A stretch of DNA of 64,000 bases from Betaproteobacteria bacterium Ga0077527. Its GTDB lineage: Bacteria; Pseudomonadota; Gammaproteobacteria; Burkholderiales; SG8-41. Of this stretch, positions 34,767-44,041 are shown piece after piece (positions within the stretch are counted from its first letter, which is position 1; each line of letters begins with the position of its first letter). The notes under the pieces were generated by a model. That model was not told where the DNA came from. It made no database searches and worked only from the letters and a program-made list of their open reading frames with translations. The position numbers were made by a program, and so were the translations under genes. The stretch covers positions 18,986-82,985 of the forward strand of contig LNDW01000016.1 of assembly GCA_001464815.1 (NCBI GenBank), given 5' to 3'.

Positions 34767-35996
34767 ATGGCTGCAGTCGCGTCCGTCACCGCCTACGATC
34801 TCGCAGTCACCGCCCCGGCCGCACGCCGCACCAAGGCCACCCCACCGCGTCGCATCAATGGCGTGCCGGTGTATGAGCAGGAGTTCTGGACCAGCAAGCA
34901 GCGCCAGGCCAATCCGCTGCACGAAGTCTCTTATCGCGGCTGCTTCAAGCCGCAACTGCCCTCCTATTTCATCGACCGCCTGAGCAAACCCGGCGACCTG
35001 ATTTATGACCCGTTCAGCGGGCGCGGCACCACGGCTGTTGAAGCCGCGCTGATGGGCCGCAACGTTGCCGCCAACGACGTCAATCCGCTGTCGGCGATCC
35101 TCACCCTGCCGCGGCTGGAAGTGCCGCTGATCGCCAACATCGACGTGCGGCTGCGCGCGATCAAGGTGTCGGCAAAACTGAAAAACGACATCGACCTGTC
35201 GATGTTCTACCACCCGGATACCGAACGCGAACTGCTCAACCTGCGCGCCTGGCTGCAGCAGCGCCGCGACAGTGGCACCGAAGATGCCGCCGACCGCTGG
35301 ATACGCATGGTCGCCACCAACCGGCTGACCGGGCATTCACCCGGCTTCTTCTCGACCTATACCCTGCCGCCGAATCAGGCGGTATCGCCGGAAAGCCAGA
35401 TCCGCATCAATGAAAAAACCGGCAAGGATCCGGAATACCGCGATGTACGCGCGCTGATCCTGCGCAAGTCCATGCAGTTGCAGAGTGACATCAACGCCGC
35501 GGCGCGCTGGCGCCTGCAGCAGGCCGCGGAACGCGCGCAGTTTCTCGAAGGCGCAGCCGGGCGCCGCACGACGCTGCGTGACGACAGCGTGCAGCTCACC
35601 GTGACCTCGCCGCCCTTCCTCAACGTGGTGCAGTACGCGAAGGACAACTGGCTGCGCTGCTGGTTCAACAGCCTTGATGCCGAGGCCATCGGCGCCGGCA
35701 TCACCATGGCCACCAGTGTCAACGAATGGTCAGAGGTGATGCTCGAAGTACTGCAGGAGATTTACCGCGTGACGCGGCCCAAGGGCTGGGTCGCCTTCGA
35801 AGTCGGCGAAGTGCAGCGCGGCTCGATCAACCTCGACGAAGCGGTGGTGCCGCTGGCGCTGCAGGCCGGGTTCCGCGTCGAAGCCATCCTGATCAACACC
35901 CAGAAGTTCACCAAGACTTCAAACATCTGGGGCATCGGCAACAACGCACTGGGCACCAACAGCAACCGCATCGTGATGCTGCAGAAGCCGGCGTAA
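34767..35996 (+). CDS. Orphan DNA methyltransferase (N4-cytosine/N6-adenine type)
   Basis: The 409-residue protein has an AdoMet site DPFSGRGTT (residues 81-89, motif I) followed at 280-286 by TSPPFLN, a motif IV of the (S/D)PP(Y/F) type that points to N4-methylcytosine or N6-methyladenine. Motif I precedes motif IV. Between them is a helical segment (about 100-270) that could hold target recognition. No restriction gene is adjacent, so it may be an orphan, regulatory methylase. AGGAGAGGAG precedes the ATG. Its leader carries a 40-bp direct repeat. Confidence 0.88.
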   Translation: MAAVASVTAYDLAVTAPAARRTKATPPRRINGVPVYEQEFWTSKQRQANPLHEVSYRGCFKPQLPSYFIDRLSKPGDLIYDPFSGRGTTAVEAALMGRNVAANDVNPLSAILTLPRLEVPLIANIDVRLRAIKVSAKLKNDIDLSMFYHPDTERELLNLRAWLQQRRDSGTEDAADRWIRMVATNRLTGHSPGFFSTYTLPPNQAVSPESQIRINEKTGKDPEYRDVRALILRKSMQLQSDINAAARWRLQQAAERAQFLEGAAGRRTTLRDDSVQLTVTSPPFLNVVQYAKDNWLRCWFNSLDAEAIGAGITMATSVNEWSEVMLEVLQEIYRVTRPKGWVAFEVGEVQRGSINLDEAVVPLALQAGFRVEAILINTQKFTKTSNIWGIGNNALGTNSNRIVMLQKPA

Positions 35997-36048
35997 ACCG
36001 GAGCGTGTCCTTCGGCGTTATCGGCCTGGCCGCCTGAACCCGGAGAAC

Positions 36049-36426
36049 ATGCCCATGCCCCGCACCCTGCCGCGCCTCCTGCTCCTGATTGCCACTCTGA
36101 TGCTGTCGCTGGCAGCCTCGGCCCAGCACGGCCGCGGCTGCGTCAATGACCGCTACGGCAACCCGCAATGCCCGCCGCCCGGAGGCCGCTGCATGGCCGA
36201 CATCAACGGCGAAATCCGCTGCTCGACCCCCGGCGGCGGCATCATGCTCGACCGCTACCGCATGCCGGTATGCGGGCCCGGCCAGTGCATGGCCGACCGT
36301 GTCGGCGACATCGTCTGCTCATCGACCGCACGCGGCTCAGCCGCGACAAACATCAACGGCGAGGCCGTCTGCATCGGTGGTTGTGTGCCCGCGTCAACCG
36401 CGGCCTGCGCGACACCGGCCCAATAA
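36049..36426 (+). CDS. Secreted Cys-rich repeat protein of unknown function
   Basis: The 125-residue product has a signal peptide (LPRLLLLIATLMLSLAASA) and a mature part with a repeat of a C-x-NDRYGNPQC, C-x-ADINGEIRC, DRYRMPVC, ADRVGDIVC, TNINGEAVC pattern. Each unit is a short Asp/Asn-Gly beta turn next to Cys residues; 10 cysteines could form disulfides. I do not recognise a family or function. GGAG precedes the ATG at 36049 (an ATG at 36055 is possible). It follows the methyltransferase by 52 bp and could be cotranscribed. Confidence 0.65.
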   Translation: MPMPRTLPRLLLLIATLMLSLAASAQHGRGCVNDRYGNPQCPPPGGRCMADINGEIRCSTPGGGIMLDRYRMPVCGPGQCMADRVGDIVCSSTARGSAATNINGEAVCIGGCVPASTAACATPAQ

Positions 36427-36430
36427 ATAA

Positions 36431-36449
36431 CGGCGGGGCAAGCCCGCCG
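36431..36449. terminator. CGGCGGG/CCCGCCG hairpin
   Basis: A perfect 7-bp GC stem with a 5-nt loop lies 4 bp after the Cys-rich gene, between convergent genes. There is no U-tract, so termination strength is uncertain. Confidence 0.5.
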
Positions 36450-36479
36450 CTTCTGCGCAATACAGCACAGTCACCCCGG

Positions 36480-37481
36480 TCAATCGACCTTGATATTCGC
36501 CGCCTTGACCACGGCGGTGTACTTGGCGATCTCGGCCTTGATCAGCGCGCCGAATTCCTCAGGCTTGCCGCCCGCCGGTTCCAGGCCCTGCTGCGCCAAC
36601 GCCTCAGTCATGCCGGGCAGTGCCAGTGATTTCAGGATGTCCTGGTTCAGCTTGTTGACCAGCGCCGCCGGGGTTTTCGCCGGTGCCAGCACACCCTGCC
36701 AGTTCGATACGCTGAAACCCTTGACGCCGGATTCCGCTACAGTCGGCACATCGGGTGCCGCCGCCGCGCGTTTGGCGGTGGTCACCGCAATCGCGCGCAG
36801 CTTGCCCTGCTTCACCTGCGGCAGCACCGGCGGCATGGTGCTGAAAATCAGCTGCACACGGCCGCTGACCAGATCGGCCATTGCCGGGCCGGTACCCTTG
36901 TACGGCACATGCAGCAGGTCGGTGCCGGTCGCGTGCTTGAACAGTTCACCCGCCATGTGCAGCGAAGAACCGGTGCCGGCTGAAGCGTAGCTCAGCTTGC
37001 CGGGGCTGGCCTTGGCCAGCGCCACCAGTTCCTGCACGTTTTTCGCGGGCACCGAGGGATGCACCGCGATCATGAATGACGACACCGCGACCAGCGCAGC
37101 GGGCGCAAAATCGCGCACCGGGTTGTACGGCAGATCGGATTTCAGTGCCGGGGTCTGCGCCAGATTGCCGACGCTGCCAAGGAACAGCGTGTAACCGTCG
37201 GGATTGGCCTGCGCGGCAATGGTCGCACCGAGCGCGCCACCGGCGCCGCCGCGGTTGTCCACCACCACCTGCTGCTGCACCACCTCGGCCAGGCGCTGCC
37301 CCAGCGTGCGCGCGAGGATGTCATTGCCGCCACCGGGCGGGAACGGCACCACCAGGCGCAGTGCCTTGTTCGGATACCCGGTGGCGCCTTGCGCCATTGC
37401 GGTTGCGGGAATTGCCGCAGCCAGCAGGGCTGCGCCAACCATCGCGCTTCTGCCCATGTTTTTGTTCAGGTGATTCTTCAT
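36480..37481 (-). CDS. Bug/TctC-type periplasmic solute-binding protein
   Basis: The 333-residue protein has a signal peptide ending near PATAMAQGATGYP, then NKALRLVVPFPPGGGNDILA, VVVDNRGGAGGALG, QANPDGYTLF and LHVPYKGTGPAMADLV. The ATG at 37481 has an AGGAGAA site; the longer ORF is not supported. It lies downstream of the MBL-hydrolase, PrpD and Bug genes on the same strand, so they may form one unit concerned with a carboxylic acid. The ligand is unknown. Confidence 0.93.
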   Translation of the reverse strand: MKNHLNKNMGRSAMVGAALLAAAIPATAMAQGATGYPNKALRLVVPFPPGGGNDILARTLGQRLAEVVQQQVVVDNRGGAGGALGATIAAQANPDGYTLFLGSVGNLAQTPALKSDLPYNPVRDFAPAALVAVSSFMIAVHPSVPAKNVQELVALAKASPGKLSYASAGTGSSLHMAGELFKHATGTDLLHVPYKGTGPAMADLVSGRVQLIFSTMPPVLPQVKQGKLRAIAVTTAKRAAAAPDVPTVAESGVKGFSVSNWQGVLAPAKTPAALVNKLNQDILKSLALPGMTEALAQQGLEPAGGKPEEFGALIKAEIAKYTAVVKAANIKVD

Positions 37482-37542
37482 ACAGTGTTCTCCTCGAATT
37501 GCGCGGCATTGTAGGTGCCTGCCATCGGCAGCCGCAAGCGGA

Positions 37543-38409
37543 CTACAGCTCAAAACTCATCAGATCCTCGCCCCAGACCACACTCCCGCTGAAAGTCTGG
37601 CGAATTTCCGCCAGCAACCGCTCCGGGCGGCCTTCGCTGTCGATCCAGGGACCGTGATGCGTGGTCACCAGGGTCTTGACCCCGGCATTGCGTGCAAGCT
37701 CAGCCGCGAAGCGCGGGCCGGCAAGGCCGCCGGGATGGCGCGCCTCGAAGGCAAAGGCATTCAGGTAATGCACCAGCAGTTCTGCGCCCTGCGCCAGCTC
37801 GCGCAGCGCAGGCGGCGCGCCACCCTGCAGCGCCAGGTTGACATCACTGGTGTAGACAAAGCATTTGCCGCCGGCCTCGACACGGTAGGCAAAGCTGTCG
37901 AGATAAGGCTGGAAATGCGGCACTTCACAGCGTGAGATGCGCCAGCCGTCAAACTCGACGGTACCGGCACCTGTCAGCTCGGTCACCCGGGTATCGGGCC
38001 AGGGCCGCGGCGGCGTGCCACCACGCTCGCGATAGGCGCCGATGCTCAGCGGATGCTGCGTGCGCGACACGAGGTCGCGGCTGAAAGCCCCCTGCGGACC
38101 AAACACACGGTCGATGAATTCCCGGGTACCCGGCGGGCCGAAAATCTGCAGCGGCGGCGTGGCATCACCACTCGCATCCCAGCGATGATGAAACAGGCGG
38201 ATGACATCGGCGCAATGGTCAAAATGCAGATGGCTCAGGAAAACATGCGTAACGTCCACGGTTTTCTTCCCGGCCTGCATCAGGCGCTGAAAAGCACCGG
38301 GACCGTGGTCGATCAGGATCAGGTCATTGCCAATCTCGATCAGATAACTCGATGAAGCCCTTTTTAATGATGGCAACGGACTGCCGGTGCCGAGCAGCGT
38401 AATTTTCAT
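37543..38409 (-). CDS. MBL-fold metallo-hydrolase
   Basis: The 288-residue protein has the metallo-beta-lactamase signature FLSHLHFDHC (His60, His62, Asp64, His65), an early LGTGSPLPS, and later KCFVYTSDVNL with the Asp ligand and TTHHGPWI. The pattern is like the RNase Z/lactonase-like hydrolases rather than beta-lactamases. It probably hydrolyses a lactone, ester or phosphodiester; the substrate is unknown. I chose the ATG at 38409; another at 38421 is possible. The start overlaps the PrpD gene's end. Confidence 0.85.
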   Translation of the reverse strand: MKITLLGTGSPLPSLKRASSSYLIEIGNDLILIDHGPGAFQRLMQAGKKTVDVTHVFLSHLHFDHCADVIRLFHHRWDASGDATPPLQIFGPPGTREFIDRVFGPQGAFSRDLVSRTQHPLSIGAYRERGGTPPRPWPDTRVTELTGAGTVEFDGWRISRCEVPHFQPYLDSFAYRVEAGGKCFVYTSDVNLALQGGAPPALRELAQGAELLVHYLNAFAFEARHPGGLAGPRFAAELARNAGVKTLVTTHHGPWIDSEGRPERLLAEIRQTFSGSVVWGEDLMSFEL

Positions 38410-38417
38410 ACCCGGCC

Positions 38418-39764
38418 TCATGCCACTGCGGCGCGCGCGATGGCGCCGGCATCGGGCAAGGTTTCCACCGCCCAGCACAGCCGGATCACTTCATCCACCT
38501 GCTTCCCGCTGAGAATGCCTTCGGCCAGCCCGCGGAATTTGGCCTCGAGATCGGCATCACTCATCGGCCGCTCCAGCGTGCCCAGCGCGTGCACCACATG
38601 ACGTTCCAGCACACGGCCGTCCTTCAGGCGGATGGTGATATGCGACTGCACGCGGCCAATGCTGTCGTCGCGGGCTATGCGCACACGCTTGCGCAGCGCC
38701 ACGGTCACCGGATCAAGCACGCTCACATCGCTGAACTGGGCTTCGCCAGCCATGCCGGTATGTAATGCCACCGCGGCCGCATGAAACACGCTGAACTTGC
38801 CCTCCAGCCCGGTCTGCGGGTTTTCCTTGGCGGTGAGTTCAAACACGATCGGGCTGACCTTGAGGTCCACCGCTTCGATCATCTCCGGCTTCAGTGCGTG
38901 TTCATTGCGCAGCTGGATGCAGCCGTCAATCGTGCCCTGCACCACCAGGCCGCAGGCATAGGGCTTGTACATGTTCTGCGACAGCTCCCAGCGTTTGCCC
39001 CATTCGGCGGTGATGACCGCGGGATCGAATTTTGTCGACATCACCCGGCCAAAACCGCGCTTGGCCTCGATGCCCTGCTCCGAGCTGGTGAAATTTTTCG
39101 AGGCGAGCATTGCAGCAGTCAAACCGTTCTGCGCGGCGCGGCCCGGATGCAGGCTCTTGCACATCGAGCCGAACATTTCGCGCAGGCCCGAAGACTGGGT
39201 TGCGGCAATACCCAGCGCCCAGGCCATCTGCTGTTTGGTAAGTCCCAGCAACTTGCCGGTCGCAGCGGCGGCGCCAAACACACCGGCAGTGCCGGTGATG
39301 TGCCAGCCAATCGCGTAATGCTCGGGGAACACCGACAGGCCGACGCGGCATTCCGCCTCCACACCCAGCACAAAGGCATGCACCAAGTCGGCACCGCTGA
39401 TCTTTTTCCATTCCGCCAGCGCCAGCAGTGCCGGATACACCGGCGCGCTGGGGTGTATGGCGCGCGCATGAGTGTCATCAAAATCAAAGACATGCGAGGC
39501 CACGCCGTTGACCAGTGCCGCATGCAGGCAATCCGTTCGTTCGCTGCGGCCGAGTATCTGCGCCTGCGGCGCGCCGGCAAAAGGCAGCACCGCGGCAAGC
39601 ATGTTGTCGACGGTCTCGTGGCGCGAGGCGCCGATCGCGCAACCGCACCAGTTGAGCAATGCACGCGCCGCTTCGTGGCGCACATCGGCGGGAATGTCTT
39701 CGCGGCGAGACTGAACGACGTTGTGCGCGAGGTTTTTGGTGACGTCCATCGGATGGGCCGCCAT
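38418..39764 (-). CDS. MmgE/PrpD family protein
   Basis: The 448-residue protein is a complete MmgE/PrpD member. The N-terminal all-helical domain contains ARALLNWCGCAIGASRHET and VFDFDDTHARAIHPSAPV, then AWALGIAATQSSGLREMFGSM, KSLHPGRAAQNGLTAAML, and the C-terminal domain KPYACGLVVQGTIDG. PrpD relatives are dehydratases, isomerases or decarboxylases (for example cis-aconitate decarboxylase). Its ATG overlaps the stop of a Bug gene (TGATG), strongly suggesting that the Bug protein captures its substrate. Confidence 0.92.
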   Translation of the reverse strand: MAAHPMDVTKNLAHNVVQSRREDIPADVRHEAARALLNWCGCAIGASRHETVDNMLAAVLPFAGAPQAQILGRSERTDCLHAALVNGVASHVFDFDDTHARAIHPSAPVYPALLALAEWKKISGADLVHAFVLGVEAECRVGLSVFPEHYAIGWHITGTAGVFGAAAATGKLLGLTKQQMAWALGIAATQSSGLREMFGSMCKSLHPGRAAQNGLTAAMLASKNFTSSEQGIEAKRGFGRVMSTKFDPAVITAEWGKRWELSQNMYKPYACGLVVQGTIDGCIQLRNEHALKPEMIEAVDLKVSPIVFELTAKENPQTGLEGKFSVFHAAAVALHTGMAGEAQFSDVSVLDPVTVALRKRVRIARDDSIGRVQSHITIRLKDGRVLERHVVHALGTLERPMSDADLEAKFRGLAEGILSGKQVDEVIRLCWAVETLPDAGAIARAAVA

Positions 39765-40732
39765 CAGTCAGCCTTCACACCCGAGGCTGCAAGCACCTTC
39801 GCCCATTTTGCCGATTCGGATTTGATGTACGCCGCGAACTGCTCCGGCGTATTGCCTATGGTGGTCGCGCCCTGCCCGGCCAGCTGTTTCTGCACATCAG
39901 GCTGGCGCACGGCCTTGGCGACATCGCCATGCAAACGGTTGACGATGTCGCGCGGCGTCGCCGCCGGAGCCATCAGACCAAACCAGGTGCCGGCCTCAAA
40001 GCCCGGAAAACCGGATTCGATCATCGTCGGAATCTCGTTCGCCACGGCCTGGCGCTGCTGGCTGGTCACCGCCAGCGCGCGCAGGCGGCCGCTCCTGACC
40101 TGTTCGATCACCGACAGCATGTTGCCGAAGAACACCTGCACGTTGCCGCCGAGCAGATCGGTGGTCGCCGGTGCGCTGCCCTTGTAGGCGATGTGCACCA
40201 TGTTGACCTTTGCCTGCTGCTTGAAAAACTCGGCGGCGAGGTGCGGCAGCGTGCCGTTGCCGGTGGAGGCATAGTTGATCTCGCCCGGCTTGGCCCTGGC
40301 CAGCGCAATCAGCTCCTTCACCGACTTCACCGGCATCGAAGGATGCACCACCAGCACGCTGGGCACACTCGCCACCAGCGACACCGGCGTGAAATCACGC
40401 TCCACCGAATACGGCAGTTTGGCCTGCATGTGCGGAATCACCGTCAGGATGCCCGCGGTGGCCATCAGGATGGTGTAGCCATCGGGCGCCGCCTTCGCCG
40501 CGAGTTCGGCGCCGAGGATGCCACCGGCACCGGCACGGTTGTCGATGATCAGCTGCTGGCCCAGCGCTTCGGCGAAACGCCCGCTGACCGCGCGGGAAAC
40601 GATGTCAACGCCGGCACCCGGCGGGAAGGGCACGATCATGCGCACCGCCTTGGCCGGATAGGTTTGAGCACCGGCAGAGCCGCAAAAAACCGACAGGGTC
40701 AAAAACAGGAATACGCGAGAACGAGTGGTCAT
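39764..40732 (-). CDS. Bug/TctC-type periplasmic solute-binding protein coupled to PrpD
   Basis: The 322-residue protein has a signal peptide ending CGSAGAQTYPAK, then AVRMIVPFPPGAGVDIVSRA, LIIDNRAGAGGILG, KAAPDGYTIL and VHIAYKGSAPATTDLL. The ATG at 40732 is behind GGGAAG; the longer in-frame ORF is spurious. Its stop overlaps the start of the PrpD gene by one base. It may thus supply a tricarboxylate or hydroxy-acid to the PrpD-type enzyme. Confidence 0.92.
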   Translation of the reverse strand: MTTRSRVFLFLTLSVFCGSAGAQTYPAKAVRMIVPFPPGAGVDIVSRAVSGRFAEALGQQLIIDNRAGAGGILGAELAAKAAPDGYTILMATAGILTVIPHMQAKLPYSVERDFTPVSLVASVPSVLVVHPSMPVKSVKELIALARAKPGEINYASTGNGTLPHLAAEFFKQQAKVNMVHIAYKGSAPATTDLLGGNVQVFFGNMLSVIEQVRSGRLRALAVTSQQRQAVANEIPTMIESGFPGFEAGTWFGLMAPAATPRDIVNRLHGDVAKAVRQPDVQKQLAGQGATTIGNTPEQFAAYIKSESAKWAKVLAASGVKAD

Positions 40733-40811
40733 TGCAACTTCCCGGAAAGATATTGATGAACAAGCCGAAATCAGCCACCTTGAATTACCGCACTTGGCAC
40801 TCTGCACCGGC

Positions 40812-41687
40812 TTAATAGACCATCCCCGCCGCGGCATCCCGCGGCAGGTCGCGCTCGGCCTCATCGAGCTGTTCGTAGAACGATTCGATATAGGCCTTGA
40901 AAGTGGTGTCATGGCGCTGCATTTCGGTGTCGCCGAAATCAACCTGCGGCCGCGGCTGCAGATCGAAATGGCCGTGCTCGTCGCGACCGCGGATCAGGCT
41001 CGCCGGCATGCGCCGCTTGCCGATGTAGCGGGTGCGCGTCGGGATGTAGCTCAGCGCGATGCCGATGCGACGTTCTGGTGAACGGTTCGGCTGCGACTGG
41101 TGCACGGTGCAGGTGTGGTGCAGCGAAAACTGGCCGGGCTTGAGGATGGCGCGCTCGACCTGCGACTGGTCGAACCACTCGACGATGATCTGGCCAGCGG
41201 TATTGACGCTGTTTTTGATCAGCCCGCTTTTCTGCTGCAACTGGCCGCGGATGTGCGAGCCGGCGGCAAACTCCACCGGCCCGGCGTCGGCGGTGACATT
41301 GCTCAAGGCCACCCAGGCGGTGACATGATCGAAGGGGCGCAGGCCGAAGTAGGTCGAATCCTGATGCCAGGCCGCGATGCCCTCGCTCATCGGCTCCTTG
41401 ATGAAAAAACGGCTGGTGTAGAGCAGGATGTCAGGGCCGAGCAGGTCTTCAATGACATCCACGATGGCGGGTGTACGTGCCAGCTCGTCCACCCATTTGC
41501 ACAGCACATGCAGGTTGCCGCGGAATTTCTTGTCGATCGCCATCAGCGAACCGCCGAGGTGCTGCTCGGTCCTGCGCAATTCTTCGCGGCAGCGCTCCAC
41601 AGCTTCCGCTGACAGTCCCTGCAGCGGGAACAAAAAGCCGTCGGCGCGCCAGTCGCGCAGTTGTTTTGCCGTAAGTGTGCGGGCCAT
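40812..41687 (-). CDS. Phytanoyl-CoA dioxygenase-family (PhyH-like) enzyme
   Basis: The 291-residue protein is a non-heme Fe(II)/2-oxoglutarate oxygenase. Metal ligands fit His108 and Asp110 in AAWHQDSTYFG and His196 in CTVHQSQPNRS; the 2OG-binding Arg lies further on. The ATG at 41687 has a strong GGAGGAGA site six bases upstream; a longer start is unlikely. Members hydroxylate lipid, amino-acid or natural-product substrates; this one is not defined. It is divergent from the hydratase gene at 41930. Confidence 0.87.
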   Translation of the reverse strand: MARTLTAKQLRDWRADGFLFPLQGLSAEAVERCREELRRTEQHLGGSLMAIDKKFRGNLHVLCKWVDELARTPAIVDVIEDLLGPDILLYTSRFFIKEPMSEGIAAWHQDSTYFGLRPFDHVTAWVALSNVTADAGPVEFAAGSHIRGQLQQKSGLIKNSVNTAGQIIVEWFDQSQVERAILKPGQFSLHHTCTVHQSQPNRSPERRIGIALSYIPTRTRYIGKRRMPASLIRGRDEHGHFDLQPRPQVDFGDTEMQRHDTTFKAYIESFYEQLDEAERDLPRDAAAGMVY

Positions 41688-41929
41688 GCCGGTCTCCTCC
41701 ATCGAAGCTCCCCTGATCGCGGTGATCACATTGATCGTTTTGACCATGTTCGTTGTACGCACCAGCGACAGCAAATGACACTGCCACGCTCACAATGCGG
41801 TCACGATTTCAGTGCTGCAGGGGCCATGCTAGTATGCCAGCAAAAATTTTATACGCATCAAATCACTTATCCATTGCCCTGCGACAGCGCGCCTCCCGCG
41901 CCTGATCCGCGACGACTCCGGGGAAGCCC

Positions 41930-42787
41930 ATGACCATCGACCACCAGAAGCTGCTCAATTACGATATTCCACAAGTTGAACAGACGCTGACCCGCCGCGA
42001 CACCATACTTTATGCGCTCGGTGTCGGCCTCGGCGCGGATCCCACGGATCTCAACCAGTTGCAGTTCGTCTACGAGGAAAACCTCAAGGCGCTGCCGACG
42101 ATGGCGATCATCCTCGGCTACCCCGGCCCCTGGCATGCCGCCGCCGACACCGGCGTCACCCGCAGCCATGTCGTACACGGCGAGCAGGGTTTTGTCATAC
42201 ATAAGCCGTTGCCGGTCGAAGGCGCGATCAGCGGCAAGACCCGCGTCGTTGCCGTGCTCGACAAGGGCAAGGACAAGGGCGCGCTGCTGCTGACCGCCTG
42301 CGATGTGCGCGACAAGGCGAGCAATGAACTGATCTGCACGCTGACCTCGACCACCTTCTGCCGCGCCGACGGCGGCTTCGGCGGCCCCTCGGGTCCGGTG
42401 CCCGCGCCGCAGGCCATCCCGGAAACAGCACCGCAGTTCAGCTGCGATCTGCCGACCCTGCCGCAGGCCGCGCTGATCTACCGCCTCTCCGGTGACTACA
42501 ACCCGCTGCATGCGGATCCGGCCTATGCCGCGAAAGCAGGATTCAAGATGCCGATCCTGCACGGCCGCGCCACCTTCAGCGTGGTCGGCCATGCGCTGGT
42601 GAAAACGGTATGTGGCTACGACCCGCTGAAATTAAAAAGCATGTCCGGCCGCTTCTCTTCACCGGTGTATCCGGGCGAGACCATCCGCACCGAGATGTGG
42701 GTGGACGGCAAGGTCATCACCTTTCGCGCCACCGTGCCGGCACGCGGCGTCACCGTACTCAACAACGGCCGCGCAGAAATAAATTAA
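41930..42787 (+). CDS. MaoC-like hydratase 2 (enoyl-CoA hydratase)
   Basis: The 285-residue protein has two hot-dog domains like the hydratase half of peroxisomal MFE-2. The second carries the hydratase-2 motif YRLSGDYNPLHADPAYA and PILHGRATFSVVG, with catalytic Asp and His. The first has an early GVGLGADPTDLNQL and LPTMAIILGYPGPWH. It hydrates trans-2-enoyl-CoA to (R)-3-hydroxyacyl-CoA. The following SDR gene is the matching MFE-2-like dehydrogenase, so the pair can run beta-oxidation with (R) stereochemistry. The promoter lies in the 242-bp divergent gap. Confidence 0.9.
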   Translation: MTIDHQKLLNYDIPQVEQTLTRRDTILYALGVGLGADPTDLNQLQFVYEENLKALPTMAIILGYPGPWHAAADTGVTRSHVVHGEQGFVIHKPLPVEGAISGKTRVVAVLDKGKDKGALLLTACDVRDKASNELICTLTSTTFCRADGGFGGPSGPVPAPQAIPETAPQFSCDLPTLPQAALIYRLSGDYNPLHADPAYAAKAGFKMPILHGRATFSVVGHALVKTVCGYDPLKLKSMSGRFSSPVYPGETIRTEMWVDGKVITFRATVPARGVTVLNNGRAEIN

Positions 42788-42803
42788 TAAAAACAATTAC
42801 TTA
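42786..42803 (+). repeat. AT-rich dispersed motif after the hydratase gene
   Basis: AATAAAAACAATTACTTA begins in the hydratase stop codon. It is in the same position relative to a stop as the copy at 719. Confidence 0.55.
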
Positions 42804-42816
42804 AATTCAAAAGCCA

Positions 42817-42931
42817 GCCACAGAGGTCACAGAGAGCACAGAGAAGATCAAAAACTGAACCTTGGCCGCGCATCTGGTCGCGAACAAAGGTTTTTCTCTG
42901 TGTCCTCTGTGATCTCTGTGACTTCTGTGGC
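42817..42931. repeat. ACAGAG-type intergenic stem-loop, copy 3
   Basis: The left arm begins GCCACAGAGGTCACAGAGAG. The right arm contains CTCTGTGTCCTCTGTGATCTC and ends CTTCTGTGGC. It fills the gap between the hydratase and the SDR gene. Confidence 0.8.
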
Positions 42932-42969
42932 TAAAAAGTTTTGATTTTGGTTTTTCAAGGAGCTTGCAA

Positions 42970-43890
42970 ATGGCAAACAACATGATGGAAGGCAAAGTCG
43001 TCGTAGTCACCGGCGCCGGTCGCGGCATTGGTGCGGCGATCGCAAAAATGGCGGCCGGTGAAGGTGCCAAGGTCATCGTCAACGACATCGGCGTCGGACT
43101 CGACGGCGCTGGCGGCGACCAGACCCCGGCGCAGGAAATCGTTAACGAAATCAAAAAGGCCGGTGGCGAAGCCGCGGCCAGCTACGACAGTGTTGCGGAA
43201 TTCGCGAGTGCCGCAAAAATCATCCAGTGCGCGATGGACAACTTCGGCCGCATTGATGGCGTGGTCAATAACGCCGGCATCCTGCGCGACGTGATTTTCC
43301 ACAAAATGAGCGAGCAGGACTGGGACGCCGTGGTCAACGTGATGCTCAAAGGCGCCTTCAACATGTCGCGCCACGCGGCAGACCATTTCCGCAAGCAGGA
43401 ATCCGGCGCGCTGGTGCACATGACCTCGACCTCGGGCCTGATCGGCGGCATGGGCCAGGTCAACTACGGCGCGGCCAAGCTCGGCATGGTCGCGCTGTCA
43501 AAAGCCATCGCGGTGGACATGTCGCGCTTCAATGTGCGTTCGAACTGCATCGCGCCGGTGGCGTGGACGCGGATGACCGCATCAATCCCGGCCAAAGACC
43601 CGGCGACCGCCGCACGCATCGAGCAGCGCAAGCTGGTCACACCCGAGCACAATGCCCCGCTCGCGGTATTCCTTTTGAGTGATGCCGCGAAAGGCGTCAA
43701 CGCGCAGGTCTTCGCCACGCGCAAGAACGAAATCTTCCTGATGAGCCAGTCGCGCCCGCTGCGCAGCGTGCACCGCGCCGACGGCTGGACGCCCGCGCGC
43801 TGCGCCGAACACATGTATCCGGCGCTGAAAAGCGATTTCTACAACCCGGTCGAGCGCACCGCGGATGTGTTTCCGTGGGATTCGATCTGA
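42970..43890 (+). CDS. MFE-2-like 3-hydroxyacyl-CoA dehydrogenase (SDR)
   Basis: The 306-residue protein is a short-chain dehydrogenase similar to the dehydrogenase part of MFE-2/17beta-HSD4. The cofactor motif is TGAGRGIG (14-21), then NNAGILRD, a Ser in TSTSGLIG, and Tyr166 with Lys170 in NYGAAKLG. A C-terminal extension (residues about 240-306) after the Rossmann core resembles MFE-2 proteins. AAGGAG precedes the ATG. It follows the hydratase 2 gene, so (R)-hydroxyacyl-CoA produced there should be oxidised here. Confidence 0.92.
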   Translation: MANNMMEGKVVVVTGAGRGIGAAIAKMAAGEGAKVIVNDIGVGLDGAGGDQTPAQEIVNEIKKAGGEAAASYDSVAEFASAAKIIQCAMDNFGRIDGVVNNAGILRDVIFHKMSEQDWDAVVNVMLKGAFNMSRHAADHFRKQESGALVHMTSTSGLIGGMGQVNYGAAKLGMVALSKAIAVDMSRFNVRSNCIAPVAWTRMTASIPAKDPATAARIEQRKLVTPEHNAPLAVFLLSDAAKGVNAQVFATRKNEIFLMSQSRPLRSVHRADGWTPARCAEHMYPALKSDFYNPVERTADVFPWDSI

Positions 43891-43909
43891 GATCAAGATC
43901 AAAAACTTA

Positions 43910-44015
43910 GCCACAGAGAACACAGAGAGCACAGAGAACTGCAAAAGCAAAACCAGAACAGGATTGCCGCTCCCGGTCTAAGGGTTTTCTCTGTGTCCTC
44001 TGTGACCTCTGTGGC
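43910..44015. repeat. ACAGAG-type intergenic stem-loop, copy 4
   Basis: The left arm starts GCCACAGAGAACACAGAGAG and the right arm ends GTCCTCTGTGACCTCTGTGGC. It separates the SDR and crotonase genes. Confidence 0.8.
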
Positions 44016-44041
44016 TAAAAGATTTTGCCTTTAACTTACCC

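Noticed and set aside
38781..40187. Long plus-strand frame across PrpD and Bug genes (468 residues)
   Set aside because: It crosses two clear minus-strand genes and has composition typical of an antisense frame.
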